This document shows, piece by piece, positions 51,729 through 59,942 of a DNA stretch of 64,000 nucleotides (its first letter is position 1; the number at the start of each line of letters is the position of its first letter). The notes under the pieces were generated by a model, which was given only the letters and a program-made list of their open reading frames with translations, was not told the DNA's origin and ran no database searches. Source of the DNA: MnTg04 sp964568075 (GTDB lineage: Bacteria > Pseudomonadota > Gammaproteobacteria > Steroidobacterales > MnTg04); contig CAZMOM010000007.1 of NCBI GenBank assembly GCA_964568075.1, positions 1 to 64,000 of the forward strand. The letters are read 5' to 3'. The position numbers and the translations under genes were made by a program.

Positions 51729-51777
51729 CTACTCCCGCTGCAAAAACGCAGGAATTGAACTTGCTCGCGCCAGTCTT

Positions 51778-52497
51778 TCAGTGAGCGGGCCCCGTTTGAA
51801 GTTTTTTGTGACAATTTCCACACAGCGCCAATAGCTCACTGAATATTTCACCGCGAGCTCGGGCGGATTGCGCCTGCATTCCATTTGCGCCTAGAACGTG
51901 GACTCGATTTGCCATGACAGTAAGATTTTCATCGGGCTCCCCGGACCTGGAAATCTCCGACGAAGTTAGTGGCACGTCAAACAAAAAATCGCTGCCAGCA
52001 TTCCACGCCTCATCGGACGGGCCGATCAGTCCGTCCCACATTCTATCGATCCCCCAAAGATGCCTTTGCATATGGGTGCGTCTGCCGTCGATTTCATGGC
52101 GCGGTTTCTGATCGAAGCCAAACATCACTTCGCTGTTATTCGCCCTGTGGCAGCTGCCACAGGTCTGTGCCATCCCGGTAAGATTTGCGGCCGCATCTTC
52201 CAGGTCGGATGAGACCAATACATTCCGTGCGTATTCCCTCATTTGCGAAACAAACGCCTCCCATCCTGGCGGAAGTCCCGGAGCCGCTTCATGATCTGCC
52301 AGCCACGCCGCCGGCTCACGGGCGGCTTCGAGTTCTCCGGCTACGACAGCAGCCTTGATCGTGCTGATTCGATTCAGATGCTCGTGCATATGCTCTGCAA
52401 CGTCGAGTCGGAACGCGCCGTCCTCTTGCGCCATGGCAACTGATCCGACGAAACAACAGACCAGCAGCGCCAATAAAATATTCAACGAAGCGTTCAT
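51778..52497 (-). CDS. Exported diheme cytochrome c-like protein
   Basis: 239 aa with a signal peptide (to about residue 23). Two heme motifs: C113-GS-C116-H117 and C226-GN-C229-H230. The rest is helical and methionine/histidine-rich, including HMHEHLNRI and MQRHLWGIDRMWDG, which could provide distal ligands. It is similar to small periplasmic electron-transfer or methylamine-utilisation-type cytochromes. No oxidase genes are nearby. It is convergent with the DAK2-DegV gene. Confidence 0.83.
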   Translation of the reverse strand: MNASLNILLALLVCCFVGSVAMAQEDGAFRLDVAEHMHEHLNRISTIKAAVVAGELEAAREPAAWLADHEAAPGLPPGWEAFVSQMREYARNVLVSSDLEDAAANLTGMAQTCGSCHRANNSEVMFGFDQKPRHEIDGRRTHMQRHLWGIDRMWDGLIGPSDEAWNAGSDFLFDVPLTSSEISRSGEPDENLTVMANRVHVLGANGMQAQSARARGEIFSELLALCGNCHKKLQTGPAH

Positions 52498-52603
52498 AAA
52501 TGTACCTTTCTTCGTGGTGCGCCAAAAGGCGGAACTCTTTTTAGACCCAGTCTATCAGTGATACTGGTTGCCCGGCCCAGGAAAGCAGTATAAAACCGGC
52601 GTC

Positions 52604-53731
52604 TCAATTTAATGCCTGGTCAAGATCCGCGATCAGGTCGTCGGGATCTTCGGCACCCACCGATACGCGTAGCATGTTGTCTGGTGCAAGTGTTCGTGGC
52701 CCCTCGATTGAGGCGCGATGCTCTATCAGGGTTTCAACCCCCCCCAGACTCGTCGCCCTTACCATTAATTTCAATCGCCCCAGGACAGCCATCGCCTGTT
52801 CGGAATTTTCCCCCGAGCAGAAACTCAGCATCGCACCAAAATCCCGCATTTGCCTCGCGGCAAGCTTGTGTCCAGGGTGACTTGCCAGGCCCGGATAATA
52901 GACTTTGGACACGTTGTCCTTAGCCAGCAGATATTCAGCCAAACGCGTAGCATTCCTAGATTGCGCACTTACCCGCAGCGGCAAGGTCGCCAGGCTTCGC
53001 AGCAACAGCCAGCAATCGAATGTGGACGGGATGGCACCGCCCTGCACCTGAAATTTTCTGACCCAGGCGATATTTTCGTCTTCATCGCCAGATACGACGA
53101 CTCCGCCGGTCAGATCGCTGTGACCACCCAGGTATTTGGTTGCGCTATGAATGACGAGATCGGCACCCAGCGCCAGTGGATTTTGCAACACGGGAGTGGC
53201 AAACGTATTGTCACAGGCGAGAATAAGATTATTTTCTTTCGTCAACTCAGCCAACGCTGCAATATCACAGATTCGAAGCAATGGATTGGTCGGCGACTCA
53301 ACCCATAACAGGCGCGTTGTCGGACCGATCGCCGCCTTGACGACATCAATATCCGTCGTATCGATCGTGCGCACGACGACGCCCCAACGACTGACAACCT
53401 CATCAAGCTGCTGCAATGTGCCATGATACGAGTCACGGCAGGCGAGCAATTCGTCTCCGGTTTCGAGCAAGGAAAAAACCGACAAAGCGGCCGCAGTCCC
53501 GGACGAGAAAGCCACAGCCGAAGCCCCGCCCTCCAGGCTCGCGAGACATTCCTCCAGTTGGTTGCGATTTGGATTCGACGCGCGGGAATAGCTGTACCCG
53601 CTGATATGACTGCCATCGGCTTGCCGCAGGAAATTCGTGGATAAAGTAATCCCCGGGGAAATAGCTCCGCTGCCCGCATCCGGCCGGCGACCGGCATGAA
53701 TCGCCCGGGTCGCAATCTGGTATTTATCCAT
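52604..53731 (-). CDS. Cystathionine gamma-synthase/lyase-family PLP enzyme
   Basis: 375 aa from the ATG at 53731 (8-base overlap with the upstream stop). Fold-type I trans-sulfuration enzyme: TRAIHAGRRPD, YSYSRASNPNRNQLEECLAS, the PLP lysine in VIHSATKYLGGHSDLTGG, and SLGGVETLIEHRAS. It makes cystathionine from O-acyl-homoserine and cysteine, or cleaves it or methionine; the subfamily cannot be settled by eye. It is the last gene of the yadG-yadH-HMCES run. Confidence 0.9.
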   Translation of the reverse strand: MDKYQIATRAIHAGRRPDAGSGAISPGITLSTNFLRQADGSHISGYSYSRASNPNRNQLEECLASLEGGASAVAFSSGTAAALSVFSLLETGDELLACRDSYHGTLQQLDEVVSRWGVVVRTIDTTDIDVVKAAIGPTTRLLWVESPTNPLLRICDIAALAELTKENNLILACDNTFATPVLQNPLALGADLVIHSATKYLGGHSDLTGGVVVSGDEDENIAWVRKFQVQGGAIPSTFDCWLLLRSLATLPLRVSAQSRNATRLAEYLLAKDNVSKVYYPGLASHPGHKLAARQMRDFGAMLSFCSGENSEQAMAVLGRLKLMVRATSLGGVETLIEHRASIEGPRTLAPDNMLRVSVGAEDPDDLIADLDQALN

Positions 53732-54419
53732 TTTCAGAATCCTGTTTTTGCACACTCGCTTTCTGAATAAGATCCGGACCCTGATTGCCCGGGCTGTTCA
53801 CCCCCCGGCTAACCGGCCAGGTAAGCATTCGCCCTGACGGTGCAGGCAATAATGTTGACCTTAGCTGCTCCGGTTCGAGTAGCGTGTCGCTCAGCCATGT
53901 TTTCTGTTTTTCATTGTCCAGAATAACCGGCATACGATGGTGTATTGGCGCAATCAGTTTATTGGCTGTTGTCGTAATGATCGTACACGACTCCAACGCC
54001 TGCTCCTGCTCTCCTTTCTCCCACCTTTCCCACAATCCGGCGAAAACCATCGGCTCCTGGTTCCGCATGCAGATGTAGTGTGGCTGCTTTGGTCCGGAAG
54101 TTTTTTGCCATTCGTAAAATCCATTGGCGAGGATCAGACAACGCCTGCTCTTTAGCGCAGCCCGAAACGATGGCTTGTCGGCCAGCGTTTCTGCCCGTGC
54201 GTTAATCATACGATTGCCGATAGATTTTTCCTTCGACCAGAAGGGCACCAGCCCCCAGTAAAGCATCGCCATACTCGGAACGCCTGCCGTCAGCCTGATG
54301 GCCGGAACATCCTGCGTTGGTGCAATGTTATAGCGTGGATCGAGAGCGAGGTCGGTCTCGATAGAAAAGTATTCCCGGATCGCTTCGACGGGAGAATAGA
54401 AAGCATATCGCCCACACAT
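53724..54419 (-). CDS. SOS response-associated (HMCES/YedK) DNA-protein crosslinking enzyme
   Basis: 231 aa. It forms a thiazolidine link through Cys2 with abasic sites in single-stranded DNA and so shields them. MCGRYAF gives the reactive Cys2; RYNIAPTQDVPAI, MINARAETLADKPSFR, GFYEWQ (catalytic Glu) and HHRMPVIL (His) are the family motifs. Four bases separate it from yadH and it overlaps the next gene, so it is in the same operon. The DNA glycosylase gene lies divergent just beyond yadG. Confidence 0.94.
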   Translation of the reverse strand: MCGRYAFYSPVEAIREYFSIETDLALDPRYNIAPTQDVPAIRLTAGVPSMAMLYWGLVPFWSKEKSIGNRMINARAETLADKPSFRAALKSRRCLILANGFYEWQKTSGPKQPHYICMRNQEPMVFAGLWERWEKGEQEQALESCTIITTTANKLIAPIHHRMPVILDNEKQKTWLSDTLLEPEQLRSTLLPAPSGRMLTWPVSRGVNSPGNQGPDLIQKASVQKQDSENG

Positions 54420-54423
54420 GCAC

Positions 54424-55197
54424 CTACTCCCTGATGCCCTTGCCCGTTGTCATCAGATAAAGGCTGCACAAAAATAACAGCGCGATAAAACCAACAATAA
54501 TTACATAGGCAGAGACGATCGGTATGTCTGAAACACCGAGAATGCCATATCGAAACGCATTAACCATGTAGAGAATTGGATTGGCCCTCGACACCTGCTG
54601 CCAGATATCAGGCAATAAACTGATGCTGTAAAAAACACCGCCAAGATAGGTCAATGGAGCAAGTACAAAAGTTGGAATTATGGCGATGTCATCGAACTTA
54701 GTCGCAAAAATCGCGTTGATTAATCCAGCCAGCGAAAAAACGATCGAGGTCAGCAGTACGATACTGGCTGTGATCCATACATGTTGCACATTCAGCTCTG
54801 TAAAGAACAATGCGATGAAGGTCACCACCAGCCCCACCAGCAAGCCACGCAACATTCCGCCCGCGACGTGACCGATGATAATGAAGGAATTCGGCAGCGG
54901 CGATACCAGCATCTCCTCGATATGTTTGCCAAATTTCGCCCCAAAAAAAGACGAAACCACGTTGCCATAGGAATTGGTGATCACCGACATCATAATCAGA
55001 CCGGGCGCTATGAATTGCATGTAATCATAGCCATCCATCTGCCCGATACGCCGACCAATCAGGTTGCCGAAAATAATAAAGTACAGCGTCATCGTTATCG
55101 CAGGCGGCAACAGCGTCTGCATCCAAATGCGCAGAATGCGCTTGAATTCGCGATAGACTATCGTCTGCAAGCCGATAAGATCTGCCTTAATCTTCAT
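54424..55197 (-). CDS. yadH: ABC-2 transporter permease YadH
   Basis: 257 aa. It matches E. coli YadH closely: REFKRILRIWMQTLLPPAIT, LYFIIFGNLIGRRIGQMDGY, SFFGAKFGKHIEEMLVSPLP and YLGGVFYSISLLPDIW. Six membrane helices. The export substrate of YadGH is unknown. Its start overlaps the ATPase stop (ATGA). Confidence 0.93.
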   Translation of the reverse strand: MKIKADLIGLQTIVYREFKRILRIWMQTLLPPAITMTLYFIIFGNLIGRRIGQMDGYDYMQFIAPGLIMMSVITNSYGNVVSSFFGAKFGKHIEEMLVSPLPNSFIIIGHVAGGMLRGLLVGLVVTFIALFFTELNVQHVWITASIVLLTSIVFSLAGLINAIFATKFDDIAIIPTFVLAPLTYLGGVFYSISLLPDIWQQVSRANPILYMVNAFRYGILGVSDIPIVSAYVIIVGFIALLFLCSLYLMTTGKGIRE

Positions 55198-56147
55198 GCT
55201 GTCAGCTCTTGCCGAGCGTCGTCGCCATTCTGTTTGTTCTTGCTTTCAACCAGGCGCATGAATAATTCCTCCAGCCGGTTGGATTTGTTTCGCATGCTGC
55301 AGGCGTTCAAATTCAAGTCCGACAGCCTGGAAAAAACCTGATTAAGATTCTGATCCTTACCTATCTCGATTTCGATTGAGTGCTCATCCAGCTGGCGCAC
55401 AACGAAGCCGTCCAAATGAGGTGTCTCATCCATCTCCTCGCACATGTTAATGACAAAGGTCTCGACCTGCAGTTTGCGCAACACGCGACTCATTCTGTCA
55501 TTAACAATAATTTTTCCGTCATCAATGATCGCAACATTCCGGCACAATCTTTCCGCTTCCTCGAGGTAATGTGTAGTCAGAATGATCGTCGTACCCTGAG
55601 CGTTAATACGCTGCATGAAATTCCACATCGAACGACGAATTTCGATATCGACACCGGCGGTAGGCTCATCCAGGATCAGCAGGCGCGGCTCATGAACCAG
55701 GGCCCGCGCAATCATCAGTCGCCTCTTCATGCCGCCGGACAAATTGCGTGACAATTCATCTCGTTTGTCCCACAGCTGCAACTCGCGCAAATATTTCTCG
55801 GCGCGCACCCTGGCGAGCGGTCGCGGTATTCCATAATAGCCGGCCTGGTTCAAAACGATTGTTCTGACTTTTTCGAACTGATTGAAATTGATTTCCTGTG
55901 GCACCACTCCGATGCAGGCCTTGGCCGCATCGAGGTCGTTATCAATGTCATGCCCAAAAACGGTAACCTTTCCTGCGGTCTTGTTAACCAGCGATGTTAC
56001 TATCCCGATCGCGGTGGTTTTTCCGGCGCCGTTTGGGCCCAGCAGGGCAAAAAAGTCCCCTTCCTCAACCACCAGGTCGATTCCTTTAAGGGCCTGGACT
56101 CCGTTGGCGTAGGTTTTTTGCAAGCCGGACATGGATAGTGCTTTCAT
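55194..56147 (-). CDS. yadG: ABC transporter ATP-binding protein YadG
   Basis: 317 aa from the ATG at 56147. Walker A GPNGAGKTTAIGIV, LSGGMKRRLMIA signature, Walker B LLILDEPTAGVDI, and switch H in ILTTHYLEEAERL. A C-terminal regulatory part of about 90 residues follows. It pairs with the permease downstream. Upstream, 67 bases separate it from the divergent glycosylase. Confidence 0.92.
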   Translation of the reverse strand: MKALSMSGLQKTYANGVQALKGIDLVVEEGDFFALLGPNGAGKTTAIGIVTSLVNKTAGKVTVFGHDIDNDLDAAKACIGVVPQEINFNQFEKVRTIVLNQAGYYGIPRPLARVRAEKYLRELQLWDKRDELSRNLSGGMKRRLMIARALVHEPRLLILDEPTAGVDIEIRRSMWNFMQRINAQGTTIILTTHYLEEAERLCRNVAIIDDGKIIVNDRMSRVLRKLQVETFVINMCEEMDETPHLDGFVVRQLDEHSIEIEIGKDQNLNQVFSRLSDLNLNACSMRNKSNRLEELFMRLVESKNKQNGDDARQELTA

Positions 56148-56163
56148 ATGCAAACCAGGTTAG

Positions 56164-56179
56164 GCCGGAGCATTCCGGC
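56164..56179. promoter_or_regulatory. Inverted repeat in the yadG-glycosylase divergent region
   Basis: GCCGGA-GCAT-TCCGGC, a perfect 6-bp inverted repeat with 4-base loop, midway in the 67-base region shared by the two divergent genes. It could be an operator for both, but the arms are short and GC-rich. Confidence 0.35.
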
Positions 56180-56214
56180 AAATCAGCATAGTAAGGGGCG
56201 AATTCTAGCAAAGC

Positions 56215-56856
56215 ATGAGCGGCATAAGAGAAATTCGGCTTGATCAAAAACGATTCGATCATGCGATAGCCGATCTTTGTGACCGGGACCGGGATTTGAG
56301 GTTGGTCGTAACGAGCTTCGGGTCGCCGCCTTTGTGGGCGAGAAGGCCAGGTTTTCAGACTCTTGTCCATACCATCCTCGAACAACAGGTGTCGCTGCCC
56401 AGCGCGAAGGTGGTATTGACCAGGCTCAGGTCAATCTGCAAGCCGCTTAACCCGGAAAATTTTGTTGCGCTAAGGGATTCCTGCCTAAGCGAGGCTGGCT
56501 TTAGCAGGCAGAAAATGCGTTATTGCCGCGCGCTTGCCGAAGCGATTGCCAGCGGTGACCTGAATCTACGTCAACTCCACCAAATGAATGACGCAGATTT
56601 CAGAGAGAAAATCATGAGCTATCCTGGAATTGGGCCCTGGACCGCTGATGTCTATCTGCTCGGCGCGTTACGAAGACCGGATGTCTGGCCTGTCGGGGAT
56701 CTCGCTTTGCTGGCTGCAGCTCACTCGCTGAAGAACCTGAAGAGCCGGCCATCCCCTACGGAACTGGAGCAAATAGGGGAGAAATGGAGGCCTCACCGTT
56801 CATCGGCAGCCCGCATACTATGGCACCATTATCTGAATCAGCGTGTGCGGAAATGA
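56215..56856 (+). CDS. DNA-3-methyladenine glycosylase II-like (AlkA family)
   Basis: 213 aa. A helix-hairpin-helix GPD glycosylase that removes alkylated bases: LVHTILEQQVSLPSAKVVL, the HhH and catalytic aspartate in SYPGIGPWTADVYLLGALRR followed by GDLAL, and the C-terminal WRPHRSSAARILWHHY block. The N-terminal TBP-like domain of E. coli AlkA is absent, as in many short homologues. Its stop overlaps the next start (ATGA). Confidence 0.93.
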   Translation: MSGIREIRLDQKRFDHAIADLCDRDRDLRLVVTSFGSPPLWARRPGFQTLVHTILEQQVSLPSAKVVLTRLRSICKPLNPENFVALRDSCLSEAGFSRQKMRYCRALAEAIASGDLNLRQLHQMNDADFREKIMSYPGIGPWTADVYLLGALRRPDVWPVGDLALLAAAHSLKNLKSRPSPTELEQIGEKWRPHRSSAARILWHHYLNQRVRK

Positions 56857-57356
56857 TTTTAAAAAAAATCTGGCCGTTCCTGGTCCTTCTGGCTCTCGGT
56901 TTGATCCAGGTGGCGGTTTATTATCCGCAATTGCCCGAAACCCTGGCTGTCCACTTTAACTGGCGAGGCGATCCCAACGGCTGGTCAAGCCGGGAGACAT
57001 TCTTTTTTATCGAAATCGGCCTCCTGACATTGTTGACCCTGGTAGCCATTTTCGCCCCCATCTGGAGTTTCAGGCCGGGAATGCGATTTCATTTGCCAAA
57101 TAAGCAGTTCTGGTTTGCCGCCGAACGAAAGGCTGAAACCATCGCCTGGATCGAAAGCAGCTACCGAAAAATATTTCTGTCGTCGATGGTATTGATGTTA
57201 CTGGTATGCGAGCACGTTTTGCGTGCCAATCTCGGTGCGCCCGTTCAGATAGACTCAGGATTATTGCGCCTTGCACTGGCCGTCTATTTTTTTCTCGTTT
57301 TTCTTTTGCTCGTCAGTCTTTTCAGAAGGTTCAGAAAAACGAATATTCCTCATTAA
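56853..57356 (+). CDS. DUF1648-domain membrane protein
   Basis: 167 aa from the ATG at 56853. Three to four membrane helices. The N-terminal PFLVLLALGLIQVAVYYPQL, then LPETLAVHFNWRGDPNGW, is the DUF1648 signature (P-x-x-V-x-x-H-F-x-x-x-G-x-P-x-x-W). Unknown function; an envelope or stress role is usual. It overlaps the glycosylase by 4 bases, so it is co-translated. Confidence 0.78.
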   Translation: MILKKIWPFLVLLALGLIQVAVYYPQLPETLAVHFNWRGDPNGWSSRETFFFIEIGLLTLLTLVAIFAPIWSFRPGMRFHLPNKQFWFAAERKAETIAWIESSYRKIFLSSMVLMLLVCEHVLRANLGAPVQIDSGLLRLALAVYFFLVFLLLVSLFRRFRKTNIPH

Positions 57357-57394
57357 GGAAGATGGCGGAACCTGGTGGCGGCCTGCCGTTGAGA

Positions 57395-57598
57395 TTATTT
57401 CTGCCTGCAACCGCCATGACTGATATCAACAGCGACGACATTCAGATGTCGGTTGGCCTCATCCTTGTGGCCATACAAGCTGTCGAACTGACAGGTTTCA
57501 GCCGTCGATTGCCCCATTGCCCGTTCCAGTGGTGCAATGCACCCGATCAGTGCCTGGCCGTAAAGCAAAGCCGTGCCGATCACAAATACTCTAATCAC
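57395..57598 (-). CDS. Small exported cysteine-containing protein
   Basis: 67 aa. GTG start with AGGAGG 8 bases upstream, the strongest ribosome site in this stretch, which makes this small gene credible. A signal-peptide-like N-terminus (VFVIGTALLYGQALIGC) ends in a possible lipobox (LIGC). Two further cysteines lie in ETCQFDSLYGHK and HGGCRQK. No family recognised. It follows the FlhD-like gene by 50 bases on the same strand. Confidence 0.6.
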   Translation of the reverse strand: MIRVFVIGTALLYGQALIGCIAPLERAMGQSTAETCQFDSLYGHKDEANRHLNVVAVDISHGGCRQK

Positions 57599-57648
57599 GA
57601 TAATTTCCTCCTGCTACCTATACTCTGATGCATCAAAACGCGGCGAGT

Positions 57649-58251
57649 TTAGCGTTTCATCGCGTTCAGACCACTGGCTGCCGCAGCCAGCAACTGAATT
57701 CCCTGTATACGGGTGGAGCGGAGAATAAATTCGCCCGGTTCCTTCGCTGCTCGGACGAGACCGGTCCAGTAACGCGGTGTCCAGAGAAAATTCGCCTGCA
57801 ACCGGAGATTGCCGCGACACTCCTGTTCTTTGAGCCTGTTAATGGAACAGGCGAGTAAATTGTCCCTTTCGCGCCGGGAAAGTCCCAGTACAAGCGAGCT
57901 GATTTCGCTGCCAATGCTGGCTACCGATCGGCAATAGGCAGCCGCCAGGAGCGGCAGCGCAGCAGTCTCGCGAGTACTGTATTCCCAGTAAACGGCAGTC
58001 GGTTCCCCACTGGCAAATTTTTCCGGAAACTGAACGCGAAACAAAGCGAAGGGGCTCTCCGCCAGTCTGCGGATCCCATGTTCATCCAATGATTCAAGTC
58101 CGCAAGGAGGTGGCCTGCTGATTTCGTGCCGCAAAGAGGGTGCGGTGCATCTGCTCAGAAAAGCCAGATTGAGATCCATCAGATCGGATTGTTGCTCCTC
58201 ATCGAGAAAATTGACGTGCCCACCGCCGTGCCGGTATTCAATTTTGTCCAT
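57649..58251 (-). CDS. Protein with FlhD-like segments, divergent from an FlhC-like gene
   Basis: 200 aa, soluble. I recognise no whole-length family. Residues 22-76 line up by eye with FlhD: DLNLAFLSRC compares with the D-x-N-L-x-Y-L start of FlhD, and GLESLDEHGIRRLAESPFAL with its L-T-x-x-x-x-x-x-L-A-E-x-x-x-L end. A second, weaker copy may lie around LPLLAAAYCRSVASIGSEIS and LGLSRRERDNLLACS. AGGAG lies 8 bases before the ATG. FlhD and FlhC normally form one complex, so the divergent FlhC-like gene supports the reading; it remains an inference. An unrelated regulator is possible. Confidence 0.45.
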   Translation of the reverse strand: MDKIEYRHGGGHVNFLDEEQQSDLMDLNLAFLSRCTAPSLRHEISRPPPCGLESLDEHGIRRLAESPFALFRVQFPEKFASGEPTAVYWEYSTRETAALPLLAAAYCRSVASIGSEISSLVLGLSRRERDNLLACSINRLKEQECRGNLRLQANFLWTPRYWTGLVRAAKEPGEFILRSTRIQGIQLLAAAASGLNAMKR

Positions 58252-58271
58252 ATCGATATCTCCTAATTTCA

Positions 58272-58335
58272 GGTCAAAAATAATGGTTGAAAGGGACCAT
58301 ATAAAGAGTAGTATCTATCAAAATTGGTCAAAAAA
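58272..58335. promoter_or_regulatory. Direct repeats in the FlhD-like/FlhC-like divergent promoter region
   Basis: GGTCAAAAA occurs at 58272-58280 and again at 58326-58334, with start points 54 bases apart (about five helical turns), within the 103-base region between the two divergent starts. Such phased repeats could be binding sites for the FlhC-like protein or a partner. Confidence 0.4.
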
Positions 58336-58354
58336 GAACAGTTAAGGTTTTTTT

Positions 58355-58900
58355 ATGAAAGTAACTGAGGAACGCTATCTTCGCGAGCGACAGTGTTTTG
58401 ATCTGGCTATCCGTATGATCGGGCACGAAGCGAGAACCCAGACCATCCGGAGCTGCACCCGACTCTCGGAGGACCGAATACGCAAGCTGTACCGGAATTT
58501 TTTCAAACACTCGACTTCGGTCAAGGTCCGGCGCCACCGCGGCAAAGCGCCGAGACGCTGCGAGTATTTCGTCGAAACCCTGGCCACTCAGTTCGAGGCA
58601 GCGACGCTGGCAGCCCTGTTTATTGCCAGCGGCATGCTGACCAAAACATCCGGACCAGGGTCGCTGCAAGAAAATCTCGATTATGGACACGCTTTTTGTC
58701 ATGTCTATGAGATTTTTCTGGATTTTCACCCGTCTCCACGCATCAGTTTCGACCATGGCTGGTTTCTGTTGGAGGCCCTGCTAGCGTCCAGCGAACTGGC
58801 TCTTCGGCCGTGTAAGATCTGCGGAAATTGGTACCCGCACGACATACTGGGTCTCAGACCGCTCCAGTGTCCCGGCTGTCGGGTTCTTAAAGTCAGTTGA
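58355..58900 (+). CDS. FlhC-family transcriptional regulator-like protein
   Basis: 181 aa, the length of FlhC. The N-terminal half RERQCFDLAIRMIGHEARTQ plus LSEDRIRKLYRNFFKHST matches the FlhC DNA-binding region. The end has the FlhC zinc site, C153-x2-C156 and C172-x2-C175 (CKICGNWYPH ... LQCPGC). FlhC with FlhD activates flagellar class II genes in enterobacteria. No flagellar gene is in this window, so another target is possible. TAAGG lies 8 bases before the ATG. A divergent gene with FlhD-like segments is the probable partner. Confidence 0.75.
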   Translation: MKVTEERYLRERQCFDLAIRMIGHEARTQTIRSCTRLSEDRIRKLYRNFFKHSTSVKVRRHRGKAPRRCEYFVETLATQFEAATLAALFIASGMLTKTSGPGSLQENLDYGHAFCHVYEIFLDFHPSPRISFDHGWFLLEALLASSELALRPCKICGNWYPHDILGLRPLQCPGCRVLKVS

Positions 58901-58979
58901 TCGGTTTGGCCGACGATTGGTGGCTGCCCTGACGTCGGGGTTATAGTTCGTCAATTCCGACGTCAGCGGTTCAAGCTCC

Positions 58980-59909
58980 ATGACGGCAAAGCCTCATATT
59001 TTCGCCAGCCATCACTTCGATCGAACGGGACACCGCCGTACTCAGGACGATTGGCTGGAGAAAAAACGCAGCGATGAAGAAACCCGGTTTTTGCCCGTAG
59101 CGGGAACAAAAAACCTTTTCCTTGAAGGCAAGAATCCGCGCGCAGCCCTGCTAAGTCTGGAACAACTGAGTGATCTCCCGAGTCGGTACATTTACCTCGG
59201 GGAGCACCGTGACATCAGTTGTTTCGCTGTATTGACTGGCAACGACCACGAATCGTGCTGGCCGGGCACCTTTTACCAGGAGATTCTTCGCGTAGCGACG
59301 ATAATCGACAGCGCGGAAGCTTCTTTGCTGGCCTACGCCAGGGCGATGAGTATCTGGCATCAAAATCACCGGCGTTGCGGTCGCTGCGGCAGCGAAACCG
59401 AAAGCCGCCAGGCTGGACACGTCCTCGTCTGCAGCAATACCACGTGTGGTCAGGAGCAGTTCCCCCGGGTGGACCCGGCCATTATCGTCTTGGTCAGCCG
59501 CGACGAACATTGCCTGCTCGGACGGCAGGCTTCATGGGACCCCGGCCGCTATTCGACACTCGCCGGATTTGTCGAACCGGGTGAATCACTCGAAGACGCC
59601 GTCATACGCGAGGTATTTGAAGAAACCGGAATTCGGGCTGAATCGCCTGTTTATCATTCCTCACAACCGTGGCCGTTTCCAAGCTCGCTGATGCTGGGAT
59701 TCACCGCCTGCGCCAATAGCGGTGAAATCGAATTGCTGGACCGTGAACTGGAGCATGCCGACTGGTTTACCCCGGATGACCTGGCCGATGGCGCGGTAAT
59801 TCGTCTTGCGCCCCGTGTTTCGATATCGCGGCGGCTAATCGACGACTGGTATTTGCAGCGTACCGGCAAGAAACTGAAAGTCGGCGGCAAGCCGTCAAAC
59901 AGCTGGTAA
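58980..59909 (+). CDS. nudC: NAD(H) pyrophosphatase / RNA deNADding enzyme
   Basis: 309 aa. It hydrolyses NADH or removes the NAD cap from RNA. A zinc ribbon CGRCGSETESRQAGHVLVCS (with a second C-x4-C pair) separates the N-terminal domain from the Nudix domain. The Nudix box is GFVEPGESLEDAVIREVFEE followed by TGI, and SQPWPFPSSLM is the NudC signature downstream. Ends VGGKPSNSW. It starts 79 bases after the FlhC-like gene; probably separate. Confidence 0.94.
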   Translation: MTAKPHIFASHHFDRTGHRRTQDDWLEKKRSDEETRFLPVAGTKNLFLEGKNPRAALLSLEQLSDLPSRYIYLGEHRDISCFAVLTGNDHESCWPGTFYQEILRVATIIDSAEASLLAYARAMSIWHQNHRRCGRCGSETESRQAGHVLVCSNTTCGQEQFPRVDPAIIVLVSRDEHCLLGRQASWDPGRYSTLAGFVEPGESLEDAVIREVFEETGIRAESPVYHSSQPWPFPSSLMLGFTACANSGEIELLDRELEHADWFTPDDLADGAVIRLAPRVSISRRLIDDWYLQRTGKKLKVGGKPSNSW

Positions 59910-59942
59910 GCGCACCGCGCTCTTGAGGTCAAATCATCTGAA

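Noticed and set aside
57206..57628. Plus-strand 140-codon frame opposite the small Cys gene
   Set aside because: It overlaps the DUF1648 gene and the minus-strand gene that has a perfect AGGAGG site; no protein character.
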